Shown piece by piece: positions 46,701 to 54,346 of a DNA stretch of 64,000 bases (the first letter of the stretch is position 1; each line of letters begins with the position of its first letter). This DNA comes from an uncultured bacterium (GTDB lineage Bacteria; Cyanobacteriota; Vampirovibrionia; Gastranaerophilales; Gastranaerophilaceae). Position numbers and translations under genes: made by a program. Location of the stretch: the NCBI GenBank assembly GCA_949292175.1, contig CASEYJ010000003.1:124001-188000 (forward strand), in the 5' to 3' direction. The notes beneath the pieces were generated by a model. That model was not told the origin of the DNA. It searched no databases and saw only the letters and a list, made by a program, of their open reading frames with translations.

Positions 46701-47089
46701 CGTTCTGCACCGTTAACAATGAATGTACCTTTGTCAGTCATTGTAGGAATATCACCAATGTAAACTTCTTGTTCTTTAATTTCACCGCTGTCACGGTTAA
46801 CTAATCTGATCATAACGCGCAATTGTTTTGCATAAGTTGCGTCATGAATTCTTGCTTCTTCAACGGTATATTTTGCGTTGTCGAAAGTATAATTCGGCAA
46901 GAAGTGTAATTCTAATCTTCCGGTATAATCCTTAATTGGAGAGAAAGAAAGTAATTCTTCTTTCAAACCTTCTTTCAAGAACCATTCAAAAGACTTTTTT
47001 TGCACTTCAATAAGGTCCGGTAAATCATCCAAACGAGTATGTGGTATACCCATAGGAGTTACTCTTGTAGCTATTTTTGTCTTAGACAT
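43772..47089 (-). CDS. rpoB: RNA polymerase beta subunit
   Basis: A 1105-residue beta subunit. Landmarks include the rifampicin-pocket region ('[31 protein letters not shown]'), 'ATHAKVND', '[11 protein letters not shown]', the '[15 protein letters not shown]' block and the C-terminal '[32 protein letters not shown]'. The rifampicin-region residues look wild type. Length is close to the short, insertion-poor cyanobacterial/Gram-positive form. GAGGTGA precedes the ATG. Unlike in many bacteria, rplJ-rplL are not directly upstream; the gene has its own promoter and a leader of about 200 nt. Confidence 0.98.
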   Translation of the reverse strand: MSKTKIATRVTPMGIPHTRLDDLPDLIEVQKKSFEWFLKEGLKEELLSFSPIKDYTGRLELHFLPNYTFDNAKYTVEEARIHDATYAKQLRVMIRLVNRDSGEIKEQEVYIGDIPTMTDKGTFIVNGAERVIVSQIVRSPGVYFKREISPAGKRLYNATMIPNRGAWLKIETDSNDLIYVKIDKNRKILATTLLKAMGITVSEMESLFTHFDFLKKTLDKDTAETTDDALIEVYKKLRPGDPASPQGGRQILEARFFDEKKYDIGRVGRYKLNKKLNLNIPKNQRTLTVQDIVASIEYLINLTYDEGTVDDIDHLGNRRIRSVGELLQNQFRVGLSRIERIVKERMTLQDSETLTPLNLLNTKPLVASLKEFFGSSQLSQFMDQINPLAELTHKRRISALGPGGLMRERAGFAVRDIHPSHYGRICPIETPEGPNAGLIGSLATHAKVNDYGFIESPFFVVKDRKVTDEVVYMTADEDENFRCAPADIQLNPDNTIKADYVPVRYRSEFTMGDADKVDFVGVSPIQIISVATSLIPFIEHDDANRALMGSNMQRQSVPLLITDRPVVGTGMEARAAKDSGMVIVSDVDGVVERVVGEEIVIRDKQNKPHIYPLVKYLRSNQDTCINQKPIVRQGDEVKAGDVIADGASTNCGELSLGKNVLVAYMPWEGYNFEDAILISERCVHDDIFTSIHIEKLEIDARQTKLGPEEITREIPNVSEDALRHLDERGIVRIGARVYADDILVGKVTPKGESEHPPEEKLLRAIFAEKARDVKDNSLRVPHGEGGRVLDVKVFDREKGDELPPGANTVIRVYIAQKRKVSVGDKLSGRHGNKGIVSRILPREDMPFLPNGTPIDIVLNPLGVPSRMNVGQTYELLLGLAAYLTGNHYEAPSFDERYGDNTSEKATKAELLKGIKESGCDWVNEDGKVTLIDGRTGEPFDRPVAVGLSYILKLVHLVDDKIHARSTGPYSLVTQQPLGGKAQFGGQRFGEMEVWALEAYGAAYTLQEMLTIKSDDVNGRNRAYEAIVKGDNIPRPGIPESFKVLVRELQSIGLDITVAKKDGAEVDLMTDMDDLRKSAPKRTLSDIDSELLNINFFETPTTFGDL

Positions 47090-47300
47090 TAAATCACCTC
47101 GTTAAATAAATGGTGTACGTACTATAAAAAATGGTTTTCTAAATTCTAACTTAAGGCTGTTAACCTTTTATCTCTTAAAACTGAATATACGACGAAAAGT
47201 TTTGGTATTAAACGGTTTCAGGGTGATAAACTTTTTTATATATTTCGGAGTTTCCAAATACGGGCACACTTACTCCTACTTTAATTTTGCATGTTCTTAA

Positions 47301-47329
47301 ATCATATTCTCAACAAAATTAGTAGTCAA
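47301..47329 (-). promoter_or_regulatory. Sigma-70-type promoter of rpoB-rpoC1-rpoC2
   Basis: On the minus strand TTGACT (47329-47324), a 17-bp spacer and TATGAT (47306-47301). Matches the consensus at 5 of 6 positions in each box. The expected transcript start is near 47294, about 205 nt before the rpoB ATG. Confidence 0.75.
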
Positions 47330-47445
47330 GGAAATTTCTCATATATTAATATGAAATATTAATTTTTTGTTACAAACCCAATTTATAAAACTTTACAATT
47401 AACGAAAACTATTCTTACACAAAACTTTCAGTACAAATTACATAC

Positions 47446-47477
47446 AAAAAAATGACGGGTTTGAACCCGCCATTTTC
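47446..47477 (-). terminator. Intrinsic terminator of gene 47489-48280
   Basis: On the minus strand AAAATGGCGGGTT-CA-AACCCGTCATTTTTTT, a stem of about 12 bp with one G-T pair, a tiny loop and seven T residues. Confidence 0.85.
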
Positions 47478-47488
47478 AAGAAATTTTA

Positions 47489-48280
47489 TTACTGAACCTT
47501 TTCTCCTTCAGGGTTATACTTTTCAACACTGCCATCAGGCCGAGTTATTGTTACAAACCCATTTTCTTCCCCAAAAATCCGATTATCATGAAAGATCTTT
47601 GTACCATCCTTAAGGGTATATTCTCTAGAACCACCATCTCTGTATACATTAGTATTTACCAATTGTCCGTTGAAAAGTTTTGATATTGCTGCATTATACA
47701 ACTCGTAGCCATCCTTGTTACCGGCACTAATATTCGCATCAATAGTTGTCAAAGCCTTGGTCAAATCTGATCCTTTACTAATATCATAATCTGCGATCAA
47801 CTTTCCAATTTCATCAAGTTTTTGAGCTTTAGCCTTCAATTTAGCCATCTCTTCAGCTTTTTGTTCAGCTCTTGTTTTTGTATTTTTGTACACATTTTGA
47901 ATTTCTTCTGCCGTAGCCTGATAGATACCTGAATTCTTACCAATAGAAAATTCTCCATCCATAAAGAAAGCTTCTCTATCTTCTAAAGGAACCTTGTCTA
48001 AATTAGCATCCAGAAGCGTCATTAATGTTTTCAACTCTTTTTCACTTACATTTTTACTATCGCCATCCAAGTTCAAAATGGCGTCAAAATTCTTCTTACC
48101 TTCAGCATCCAATTTTTTATACGCCTTAGCAAACAGAGAACTTTTCTTTAACTCTGCAACTGAAATACTTGTTCTATCGCCCAAAAATTCTTGAGTTTTT
48201 TCTGACAATTTTTTCTGATACTCTGCATCTTTTACAGCATCACCCATTCCAACAAGTGAACCATTAATATATGTAGGCAT
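47489..48280 (-). CDS. Hypothetical protein with EF-hand-like loop
   Basis: A 263-residue acidic, lysine-rich protein without signal peptide or membrane segment. Residues ~68-90 (ILNLDGDSKNVSEKELKTL) look like one calcium-binding EF-hand-type loop (D-x-D-x-...-E). A helical charged middle (~128-160) is followed by a C-terminal part with Thr/Gly-rich strands ('YRDGGSREYTLKDGTKIFHD', 'VTITRPDGSVEKYNPEG') that resemble RHS-like or adhesin-type beta repeats. No family is recognised. GAGAGGAGG precedes the ATG, an alternating TA promoter element lies at 48305-48320, and a strong terminator follows, so it is a real, separately transcribed gene. Confidence 0.65.
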   Translation of the reverse strand: MPTYINGSLVGMGDAVKDAEYQKKLSEKTQEFLGDRTSISVAELKKSSLFAKAYKKLDAEGKKNFDAILNLDGDSKNVSEKELKTLMTLLDANLDKVPLEDREAFFMDGEFSIGKNSGIYQATAEEIQNVYKNTKTRAEQKAEEMAKLKAKAQKLDEIGKLIADYDISKGSDLTKALTTIDANISAGNKDGYELYNAAISKLFNGQLVNTNVYRDGGSREYTLKDGTKIFHDNRIFGEENGFVTITRPDGSVEKYNPEGEKVQ

Positions 48281-48304
48281 TAATACCTCCTCTCGTGTTC
48301 ATAC

Positions 48305-48320
48305 ATATATATATAAAAAC
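48305..48320 (-). promoter_or_regulatory. Alternating TA promoter-like element
   Basis: TTTTTATATATATATG on the minus strand, 25-40 nt before the start at 48280. The same element lies at the same distance before genes 54817 (minus) and 50528 (plus); a -10 role is inferred. Confidence 0.4.
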
Positions 48321-48433
48321 AATTCTTTCAAAATAATTTACAACGAACCTAAAAGAAAACACCATAAAACCCTTATGTACAAATAGTTTCTCATAGAAAG
48401 ATTCGAAATTTTACATTTGTTTACATTTTTATT

Positions 48434-48463
48434 TTCGACCAGTTATACAATTTATGCTACAAT
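48434..48463 (+). promoter_or_regulatory. Promoter of gene 48482 (extended -10)
   Basis: TTCGAC (48434-48439), 18-bp spacer and TACAAT (48458-48463) preceded by TGC, giving an extended -10. The start codon is 18 nt downstream. Confidence 0.5.
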
Positions 48464-48481
48464 TTACAGCAAAGGAGTAAT

Positions 48482-49093
48482 ATGAAAAAGTTTTTTATAG
48501 TATTTGCAATAGTTTTGCTGGGTTTAACAGGAATTACATACGCAGAAGAAACAAAAACTCTTTCTGCGGGAGTTGAGTTCAACTGGATTAATATGATGCA
48601 GTTTCAAAGAGATGAAGCTATCGAACATTATAAACAGGAAATCTTTGCAAATGATGATGTAAAGTCAATAAAAAAGAAAGAGTTTCGTACAATATACAAA
48701 GATTACCTTAAGGATTCCAACCAAAAAACTCACTACCGCTTAATTTCAAACGGAGCGACAGAAACGAAAGACGCAAACTTGTGTGGATTTTTCATACAAG
48801 ATGATATTCTATACAGCTATGCAATTCAATTCAAAAACAACCCGAGATTTGTATATTATTATTCAGCGTTTGGAAGACTTATTTATCTTGATGTATCATC
48901 AGAAAAATATCCTGAATATCCTTATTACTCAAAACAATTCAGAGCAAACGGAAAATTATCCGGAGCTATTTATTTTGTATCAAAAGATCTTCAGTACGTA
49001 TATGAACCTGATGGCAAATTCAAAGGTGTTTGGTACAAGGATAAAATGTTTGACAGAAATGCTAAGCAAATTTTAACCCGAAACAATTGGTAA
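48482..49093 (+). CDS. Hypothetical exported protein upstream of asd
   Basis: A 203-residue protein with a clear signal peptide (MKKFFIVFAIVLLGLTGITYA, cut before EET). The mature part is polar, rich in Tyr/Lys/Phe, and contains strand pairs such as 'SYAIQFKNNPRFVYYYSAFGRLIYLDV' and 'SGAIYFVSKDLQYVYEPDGKFKGVWY', which could be short beta-hairpin repeats of the kind found in surface 'YD/MORN-like' proteins. No family is assigned. AAAGGAG precedes the ATG and an extended -10 promoter lies just upstream. asd follows after 34 nt, probably on the same message. Confidence 0.68.
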   Translation: MKKFFIVFAIVLLGLTGITYAEETKTLSAGVEFNWINMMQFQRDEAIEHYKQEIFANDDVKSIKKKEFRTIYKDYLKDSNQKTHYRLISNGATETKDANLCGFFIQDDILYSYAIQFKNNPRFVYYYSAFGRLIYLDVSSEKYPEYPYYSKQFRANGKLSGAIYFVSKDLQYVYEPDGKFKGVWYKDKMFDRNAKQILTRNNW

Positions 49094-49127
49094 TATAACA
49101 GTAGTATCATTGAATAGAGAGGAAAAC

Positions 49128-50147
49128 ATGAAAAGAAGCCCAAATATTGCAATTTTAGGAGCAACAGGTGTTGTAGGCAGAGAAATCACTAAGATTATTG
49201 ATGAATTAAACATTGAGTTTAATGAAATCAAGTTTTTATCAAGCGCAAAAAGTGCAGGTAAAAAATTAGAATTCCAAGGAAAGACATACACCGTTGAAGA
49301 AGCAACCCCTGAAAGCTTTGATGGAGTAAATATTGTGCTTGCATCAGCAGGCGGTTCAACATCACAAAAATTCGCACCTGAAATTGTAAAACGCGGCGGA
49401 GTTTTAATTGATAATTCAAGTGCATTCAGAATGGATAAAGATGTTCCGTTAGTTATAGCATACGTTAATGACGAAGACCTTAGAAAGCACAAAGGAATTA
49501 TCGCAAATCCTAATTGTTCAACCTCACAACTTATGCTTGTACTAAAACCGCTACACGAAAAAGCAAAAATAAAAAGACTACTTGTTTCAACATATCAAGC
49601 GGTATCAGGAGCAGGTCTTGCTGCAATTAATGAACTTACGGAAGACACTAAAGCTAGACTTGAAGGCAAAGATATTGAAAATAAAGCATTCAAAAAACCG
49701 ATTTCGTTTAACGTAATTCCACAAATAGATGTTTTCACGGAAAACGGCTATACAAAAGAAGAAATGAAAGTTGTAAACGAAACAAAAAAAATATTGCACC
49801 TTCCGGAAGATTTGCCTATATCTTGCACAGCAGCAAGAGTTCCGGTTTACAACGGACACTCTGAAGCTGTTGATATAGAATTCGAAGACGAAATCACTCC
49901 TGATGAAGTACGTGAAATTTTATCAAACTCTTTTGGAGTTAAAGTAATAGATAACCCTGAAAACTTTGAATACCCAACAACTAGAGATGCCTCAGGAGTT
50001 GATCCGGTATTTGTAGGACGTGTAAGGAAAAACCTTGCATTCAAAAACGGTATTTCACTATGGTGTGTTGCGGATAACCTAAGAATTGGTGCAGCTTTGA
50101 ATACAGTTCGAATTTGCAAAAAAATTATCGAGATGGAATTATATTAA
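49128..50147 (+). CDS. asd: Aspartate-semialdehyde dehydrogenase
   Basis: A 339-residue enzyme that reduces aspartyl phosphate to aspartate semialdehyde, the branch point to lysine/diaminopimelate, threonine and methionine. The NADP-binding motif GATGVVGRE is near the N-terminus, the catalytic Cys is in 'NPNCSTSQL' and 'STYQAVSGAG' follows; the later 'RVPVYNGHSEAV' region contributes the active-site His. The start at 49128 is chosen because GAGAGGAAA lies just before it, while the longer frame begins with a TTG without support. Probably co-transcribed with the exported protein gene upstream. Confidence 0.95.
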   Translation: MKRSPNIAILGATGVVGREITKIIDELNIEFNEIKFLSSAKSAGKKLEFQGKTYTVEEATPESFDGVNIVLASAGGSTSQKFAPEIVKRGGVLIDNSSAFRMDKDVPLVIAYVNDEDLRKHKGIIANPNCSTSQLMLVLKPLHEKAKIKRLLVSTYQAVSGAGLAAINELTEDTKARLEGKDIENKAFKKPISFNVIPQIDVFTENGYTKEEMKVVNETKKILHLPEDLPISCTAARVPVYNGHSEAVDIEFEDEITPDEVREILSNSFGVKVIDNPENFEYPTTRDASGVDPVFVGRVRKNLAFKNGISLWCVADNLRIGAALNTVRICKKIIEMELY

Positions 50148-50209
50148 GAAAAGTTAATAATCTTATAAAGTTTGGCAATTCTCATATTCATTATCTTTAT
50201 AAAAGTACT

Positions 50210-50416
50210 ATGAATAAATTGACAAACATATCATTCGCTGGAAAAATTAATTACATTAAAGCTCAAGACATAAAAGGTAAAATTCCGACAAGGTATGATG
50301 ATATCGTAAAAGACATCATGCACGACGAATACAACTTTTACTTTAAGCAAAAGCTGTACCACAAAAAACTGAAGAGGGTACATACACCCTTGGGGAAAAG
50401 CTTTCAAACAATGTAA
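50210..50416 (+). CDS. Possible small protein with N-terminal SFAG motif (68 aa)
   Basis: A 68-residue basic frame starting MNKLTNISFAGKINY. The 'NISFAG' near the start resembles the NFKG motif of gene 32725 and NFTS of gene 53831, which is the main reason to think it is real. No good ribosome binding site is visible and only a weak promoter (TTGGCA at 50172-50177) precedes it. No domain is recognised. It could be a real lineage-specific small gene or the remnant of a longer one. Confidence 0.35.
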   Translation: MNKLTNISFAGKINYIKAQDIKGKIPTRYDDIVKDIMHDEYNFYFKQKLYHKKLKRVHTPLGKSFQTM

Positions 50417-50474
50417 AAAAACTTCTTGCAGCTTGCAACATTTCTTAACATACTGTTTTGCACAGACAATTTTT

Positions 50475-50519
50475 CCTCCCTGAAAACGTTTATATATATA
50501 CGAGGGAAATACAGGGGGG
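50475..50519 (+). promoter_or_regulatory. Possible ribosome-binding-site-masking hairpin
   Basis: CCTCCCTG (50475-50482) can pair with CAGGGGGG (50512-50519), which contains the ribosome binding site of gene 50528 (8 pairs, one of them G-U). GAGGG at 50502-50506 is a competing partner. The TA element 50488-50502 lies between; if transcription starts there, the upstream arm is not in the RNA. Confidence 0.3.
50488..50502 (+). promoter_or_regulatory. Alternating TA promoter-like element
   Basis: GTTTATATATATACG, 26-40 nt before the start at 50528, same position and sequence type as the elements at 48305-48320 and 54841-54856. Confidence 0.35.
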
Positions 50520-50527
50520 ACAAAATT

Positions 50528-50680
50528 ATGGAGCAAAAACAAGTAAAAACAGTAATCAAAAATTCCGGCAAAAAAATCAGTTTTTTAGACTGGCTATTTC
50601 TAAAAAATCAGAAATGCATTTCTTTAGAAGTTCCACGATCATCTTTTGATTATCTGAACGAAACATTACAGACTGCTTAA
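50528..50680 (+). CDS. Small hypothetical protein (50 aa)
   Basis: A 50-residue basic protein starting MEQKQVKTVIKNSGKK with one amphipathic Trp/Leu-rich segment (FLDWLFLKNQ). The start at 50528 is picked because AGGGGGGA, an unusually strong ribosome binding site, lies 8 nt before it; the longer frame starting at 50426 has no support. A good terminator follows. No family is known. It may be a small membrane-associated or regulatory protein. Confidence 0.5.
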   Translation: MEQKQVKTVIKNSGKKISFLDWLFLKNQKCISLEVPRSSFDYLNETLQTA

Positions 50681-50683
50681 TAT

Positions 50684-50712
50684 AAAAAATCCGCTTATAC
50701 AGCGGATTTTTT
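50684..50712 (+). terminator. Intrinsic terminator after gene 50528
   Basis: AAAAAATCCGCT/AGCGGATTTTTT, a 12-bp perfect stem (50684-50695/50701-50712) with a 5-nt loop. Confidence 0.85.
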
Positions 50713-50792
50713 ATTACTTTTTGTTAATAAAGGTGTGTTTTATATTGTTTTTCTGGTAAAATGGAGGAGCAAGGATTAGAGGGTATGTGTCA

Positions 50793-51260
50793 ATGGGACA
50801 GATTCAACGAAGAGAAACTATCGTACAACTCGTAAATGAGCTAAGAAAACAAGGCAAAACTATTGTTACAACTAATGGTTGTTTTGATATTTTGCATGTT
50901 GGGCACGTAAGATACCTGCAAAAGACTAAAAGCTTTGCAGATGTTTCGATAGTATTACTAAATTCAGACAAATCTGTTCGAGCAATAAAAGGTGAAGGTC
51001 GTCCGATAAATAACGAAAACGACCGTGCAGAAATACTTTGCGCACTTTCTTGCGTAGATTACGTTGTGATGTTTGATGAAAACAGTCCGGCTGCACTTTT
51101 GGATGAAATAAAACCGGATGTTTACACAAAAGGCGCAGACTACACAATGGAAACTCTTCCGGAAGCAGATATTATGAGAAAAAACGGAACAAGGGTTGAA
51201 TTTATAAGTTTTGTGGAAGGTAAATCTACAACAAATATCATAAAAAAAATAAACAGTTAA
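50793..51260 (+). CDS. rfaE2: D-glycero-beta-D-manno-heptose 1-phosphate adenylyltransferase (RfaE2 type)
   Basis: A 155-residue cytidylyltransferase-fold enzyme with 'TNGCFDILHVGHVRYL' (the HxGH nucleotide site), 'LNSDKSVRAIKGEGRPIN', 'DYVVMFDENSPAALLDEIKPDVYTKGADY' and 'FVEGKSTTNII'. This is the adenylyltransferase half of HldE, making ADP-heptose. In this organism it is a gene of its own, 36 kb from the kinase gene at 13318-14322. GAGGG lies 9 nt before the ATG at 50793; an in-frame GTG at 50787 is too close to it. It leads into the lipid A genes lpxD-lpxC-fabZ. Confidence 0.92.
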   Translation: MGQIQRRETIVQLVNELRKQGKTIVTTNGCFDILHVGHVRYLQKTKSFADVSIVLLNSDKSVRAIKGEGRPINNENDRAEILCALSCVDYVVMFDENSPAALLDEIKPDVYTKGADYTMETLPEADIMRKNGTRVEFISFVEGKSTTNIIKKINS

Positions 51261-51304
51261 CTACAAAATTAAAAGCCGGCTGATAATTAAAAAAGGAGTA
51301 TAAA

Positions 51305-52393
51305 ATGAAATCTTTTACAGTAGAAGAAATTACACAGATTGTAGGCGGAATGCTCACAAAAGAACAAGATGCAAAGATCGAAAAGATTGCACCTCCGCTT
51401 TTGGCTGACGAAAACACTCTTGCGTTAGCATTGGGTGAAGATGAAATCGCAAATCTTGCAAAATCTAAAGCAAAAGCAGCTCTTGTACCTCTTGGAGTAC
51501 AAATTGACGGTTTAACAACTATCGAAGTTGAAAGACCAAGACTTGCTATGATGAAGTTGTTAAATTTATTCTACGTAGCACCAAGAGTTAACGATGGAGT
51601 TCACCCTACTGCAGTAGTTGATCCATCAGCAAAACTTGGAGAAAATGTTCAAATTGGCCCGAACGTTGTCATCTCACACGATGCTGTAATCGAAGATGGA
51701 ACAAAAATTATGGCAAATTGCTACATTGGTGGCGGAGCTCACATTGGTAAAAACTGCTTCTTCCACCCTGGCGTAAATATCGGTGACAGAGTTCAAGTTG
51801 GAAACGATGTAATCCTTCACCACGGCGTATCACTTGGTGCAGACGGATTCAGCTTTGTAACAGAAAATCCTGATAACATTGAACAAGCAAGAAAAGAAGG
51901 TTCTATCAAAGAAGAAAATACTAAACACGTAATCTTCAAAATTCCTTCAATCGGCTCAGTTGTTATTGGAAACAACGTAGAAATTGGTGCAAACACAGCA
52001 ATCGACAGAGGCACAATTGAAAATACAACTATCGGCGATAATACAAAAATTGATGACCTTGTTATGATTGGTCATAACTGCCGTATTGGAAAAGGCTGCT
52101 TAATAGTTTCTCAAGTAGGTATTGCGGGCAGCTGTGTTATCGGAGATAGAGTTGTTATCGCAGGTCAAGCAGGCTTAGCTGACCACATCGAAATTGGATC
52201 TGACACAATTATCACAGCAAAAGCAGGTGTTACAAAATCATTCCCTGAAAAATCTATCGTAGTTGGTATCCCTGCTGTTCCAAGAAAAGAATTTATCAAA
52301 CAACTTAAGACAATGAAAGATGCGCAAGACATTTTTGCAAAATTTAGAAAATTTGAACCAATGCTTGACGCATTTGTAGAGGAACACCAATAG
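51305..52393 (+). CDS. lpxD: UDP-3-O-acylglucosamine N-acyltransferase (LpxD)
   Basis: A 362-residue acyltransferase, third step of lipid A synthesis. The N-terminal uridine-binding domain (~1-100) is followed by a long left-handed beta-helix of hexapeptide repeats (~105-320: 'VQIGPNVVISHDAVIEDGTKI', 'IGNNVEIGANTAIDRGT', 'TIGDNTKIDDLVMIGHNCRIG'), with the catalytic His expected in the 'HHGVSLGADGF' region, and a short C-terminal helix. AAAAGGAG precedes the ATG. The stop shares its last base with the GTG start of lpxC. Confidence 0.95.
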   Translation: MKSFTVEEITQIVGGMLTKEQDAKIEKIAPPLLADENTLALALGEDEIANLAKSKAKAALVPLGVQIDGLTTIEVERPRLAMMKLLNLFYVAPRVNDGVHPTAVVDPSAKLGENVQIGPNVVISHDAVIEDGTKIMANCYIGGGAHIGKNCFFHPGVNIGDRVQVGNDVILHHGVSLGADGFSFVTENPDNIEQARKEGSIKEENTKHVIFKIPSIGSVVIGNNVEIGANTAIDRGTIENTTIGDNTKIDDLVMIGHNCRIGKGCLIVSQVGIAGSCVIGDRVVIAGQAGLADHIEIGSDTIITAKAGVTKSFPEKSIVVGIPAVPRKEFIKQLKTMKDAQDIFAKFRKFEPMLDAFVEEHQ

Positions 52394-53205
52394 TGATTAC
52401 ATTAAAAAAAGAAACATCTATAACAGGCAACGGTTTAATGAAAAATAAACCTTGCAATATAAAATTCTTCCCGTCAACAAGTGGGAAAATCAGATATTTT
52501 CTAAACGGAGAAGAATTTGAGGCAAAAGTTGATAATGTTTTGTCAACAGAACATTGCGTAGTTTTAGGAAAAAATAAAACGAAAGTAATGTTGACCGAAC
52601 ATTTAACAGCAGCTCTTGCTTTCTGTGGAATTGATTCTTTAGATATATGTTTGGATGAAGGTGAAATTCCGGCTTTAGACGGCAGCTCAAAACAATGGGT
52701 TGAGTTGTTCAAAGAAGCTGGAATTGATAAACCTCTTCTTTACAAGCCTAAAAAATATACTGTTAAAGAACCTGTATACTATCTTAACGGTAAAACAAGT
52801 TTGGTGATATTACCTGCAGAAGACTTATTCATATCATATGCAGTTAATTATAATCACCCTGACTTAAGAAGATGTTTCGTAAACTACGATCCTAAAAATC
52901 AGGACGAAATAATCGAAGCCAGAACATTTGGTTTCTACAAAGATTTAAAAAAATTCCAAATGTTCGGGTTTGCTCAAGGGGTAACAAGAGAAAATACGGT
53001 AGGCTTGACTGATGACGGCTATACAACAGAACTTCGCTCAGAAAAAGAACCAGTTAAACATAAACTGCTTGATCTGGTAGGAGATTTGTATTTAACCGGT
53101 GTAAACCCTCTTGATATGAAGTGCCAAATTTTAGCAAAAGAAGCAGGGCACGCAGTTCACGTAAAAGTTGCTAAAATTTTAAAAGACAAATTAATAGAAT
53201 GTTAA
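52393..53205 (+). CDS. lpxC: UDP-3-O-acyl-N-acetylglucosamine deacetylase (LpxC)
   Basis: A 270-residue zinc enzyme for the committed step of lipid A synthesis. Zinc ligands are the His of 'MLTEHLTAAL' and the His/Asp of 'HKLLDLVGDLYLTG'; the active-site 'EGEIPALDGSS' and the C-terminal 'AGHAVHVK' (family AGHxxH) are present. It is a little shorter than the enterobacterial enzyme (~305). The start is a GTG at 52393 overlapping the lpxD stop by one base, so translation is coupled. The C-terminal end overlaps the start region of fabZ. Confidence 0.93.
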   Translation: MITLKKETSITGNGLMKNKPCNIKFFPSTSGKIRYFLNGEEFEAKVDNVLSTEHCVVLGKNKTKVMLTEHLTAALAFCGIDSLDICLDEGEIPALDGSSKQWVELFKEAGIDKPLLYKPKKYTVKEPVYYLNGKTSLVILPAEDLFISYAVNYNHPDLRRCFVNYDPKNQDEIIEARTFGFYKDLKKFQMFGFAQGVTRENTVGLTDDGYTTELRSEKEPVKHKLLDLVGDLYLTGVNPLDMKCQILAKEAGHAVHVKVAKILKDKLIEC

Positions 53206-53222
53206 TAAGTAAGGAGAGAAAA

Positions 53223-53666
53223 ATGACAGAAGAACAAGTTTTAAAATTTGATATCATGGAAATTATGGACATGATTCCTCACAGATACCCATTTTTACTT
53301 GTAGATAGAATCACAGAATGTGTTCCTGGCAAGTACGCTAAGGGTTACAAAAATATGACAATGAACGAAGGATTTTTCCAAGGTCACTTCCCAAATAACC
53401 CAATCATGCCTGGCGTACTTCAACTTGAAGCATTAGCTCAATGTTCAGCTCCTGTATTAATGACAATGCCTGAATTCAAAGGCAAATTAACACTATACGC
53501 AGGAGTAGACAACGTTCGCTTCAAAAATATCGTAAGACCTGGTGACAGATTTGAAATGGAAGTTGAATTACAAAAGGTAAAAGGCCCTATCTGCAAAGCT
53601 CACGGTACAGGTAGAGTAGATGGAAAAGTTTGCGTAGAAGCTGATATGACTTTTGCTCTAAAATAG
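53223..53666 (+). CDS. fabZ: 3-hydroxyacyl-[acyl-carrier-protein] dehydratase FabZ
   Basis: A 147-residue hot-dog-fold dehydratase of type II fatty-acid synthesis. The catalytic His is in 'GHFPNNPIMPGVLQLEALAQ' (with the Glu later in the same block) and 'MIPHRYPFLLVDRI' is the usual N-terminus. The start at 53223 is preferred over an in-frame ATG at 53199 because TAAGGAG lies just before it. It balances lipid A and phospholipid acyl supply next to lpxC, as in many Gram-negatives. lpxA, usually next, is absent; a terminator follows instead. Confidence 0.95.
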   Translation: MTEEQVLKFDIMEIMDMIPHRYPFLLVDRITECVPGKYAKGYKNMTMNEGFFQGHFPNNPIMPGVLQLEALAQCSAPVLMTMPEFKGKLTLYAGVDNVRFKNIVRPGDRFEMEVELQKVKGPICKAHGTGRVDGKVCVEADMTFALK

Positions 53667-53694
53667 TAATTAAAAACAACAAATTAAATCATAA

Positions 53695-53726
53695 AACAGC
53701 CTTAGTTTAAAACTAAGGTTGTTTTT
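53695..53726 (+). terminator. Intrinsic terminator after fabZ
   Basis: AACAGCCTTAGTT pairs with AACTAAGGTTGTT (53695-53707/53711-53723, one G-T pair), followed by TTTTT. It ends the rfaE2/lpxD-lpxC-fabZ transcript. Confidence 0.8.
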
Positions 53727-53830
53727 GTTTTAGGTTTAAGTTTATTTTTGTAACATTTTTATCTGAAATATAACAAAAATTTTTATTACGAGTTTTAATG
53801 TGAATGCGCGTTTCAATTTGGAATTTAGCT

Positions 53831-54295
53831 ATGGCAATATCTCTCAACCCTGCAATAAATTTCACCTCAAACAGAACAAATAGGAATTACGAATCTTTAA
53901 GTAATCCGACAGTACAAGATGTACCACAAGAATATACTGCACCAAAACAACAGCCTGCAAGAACGGCTTTTTCTGATATTGCAAAATTCTTCGTATCAAC
54001 ATCAGAAATGACAAAGGCCACAATAAAAGCCGTAGTATATGGATTTCTAACCGGAACAGCAATAGCCGGTTACAAATGGGCAACAAAGGCCATTCCAAAT
54101 GCGTTTAAAGAAGGAGGTTCATTAGTAGAAACAATGAAACATCCTGCCAAAAGTATAGGATGGAAAGGCAATCTATTTGCTGGAGTCGCAGCCTTAGGTG
54201 TTGCCTCATTCCAAATCGTAAAGGGAAAACTAAAAACAAATCAAAGAACCGCAAATGTGGATCACCAATTATACACGGGCCACAGAGACATATAA
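53831..54295 (+). CDS. Hypothetical membrane protein with N-terminal NFTS motif
   Basis: A 154-residue protein. The first ~20 residues contain 'AINFTSN', like the NFKG/SFAG motifs of other uncharacterised proteins here. A Gln/Pro-rich linker follows, then two small-residue membrane helices at ~75-95 and ~120-138 ('VYGFLTGTAIAGYKWATKA' and 'NLFAGVAALGVASFQIVKG'). No family is recognised; it resembles gene 20503 in its alanine/glycine-rich helices. The start at 53831 is chosen over a longer frame because GGAA lies ~9 nt before it. Followed by a strong terminator. Confidence 0.58.
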   Translation: MAISLNPAINFTSNRTNRNYESLSNPTVQDVPQEYTAPKQQPARTAFSDIAKFFVSTSEMTKATIKAVVYGFLTGTAIAGYKWATKAIPNAFKEGGSLVETMKHPAKSIGWKGNLFAGVAALGVASFQIVKGKLKTNQRTANVDHQLYTGHRDI

Positions 54296-54312
54296 TATAA
54301 ACACTCATACAC

Positions 54313-54346
54313 AAAAAAACGGGAACTTAACATTCCCGTTTTTTTA
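54313..54346. terminator. Bidirectional intrinsic terminator
   Basis: AAAAAAACGGGAA/TTCCCGTTTTTTT, a 13-bp perfect stem (54313-54325/54333-54345), 7-nt loop, between genes 53831 and 54347. Confidence 0.87.

Larger units (their letters stand above)
47090..47488 (-). other. rpoB leader and intergenic region (no gene)
   Basis: A 399-nt gene-free stretch, the longest in the window. It holds the rpoB promoter at 47301-47329, about 200 nt of transcribed leader down to the rpoB start, and, at its other end, the terminator of the next gene (47446-47477). In the leader I see short possible stems (for example AAGG...CCTT near 47155-47170 on the minus strand) but no recognisable riboswitch, ribosomal-protein site or open frame with a ribosome binding site. 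Confidence 0.6.

Noticed and set aside
47449-47470. Minus-strand GGCGGGTTCAAACCCGTC looks like a tRNA T-arm.
   Set aside because: The loop would be 6 nt rather than 7, no acceptor, D or anticodon arm is present, and seven T residues follow; it is a terminator hairpin.
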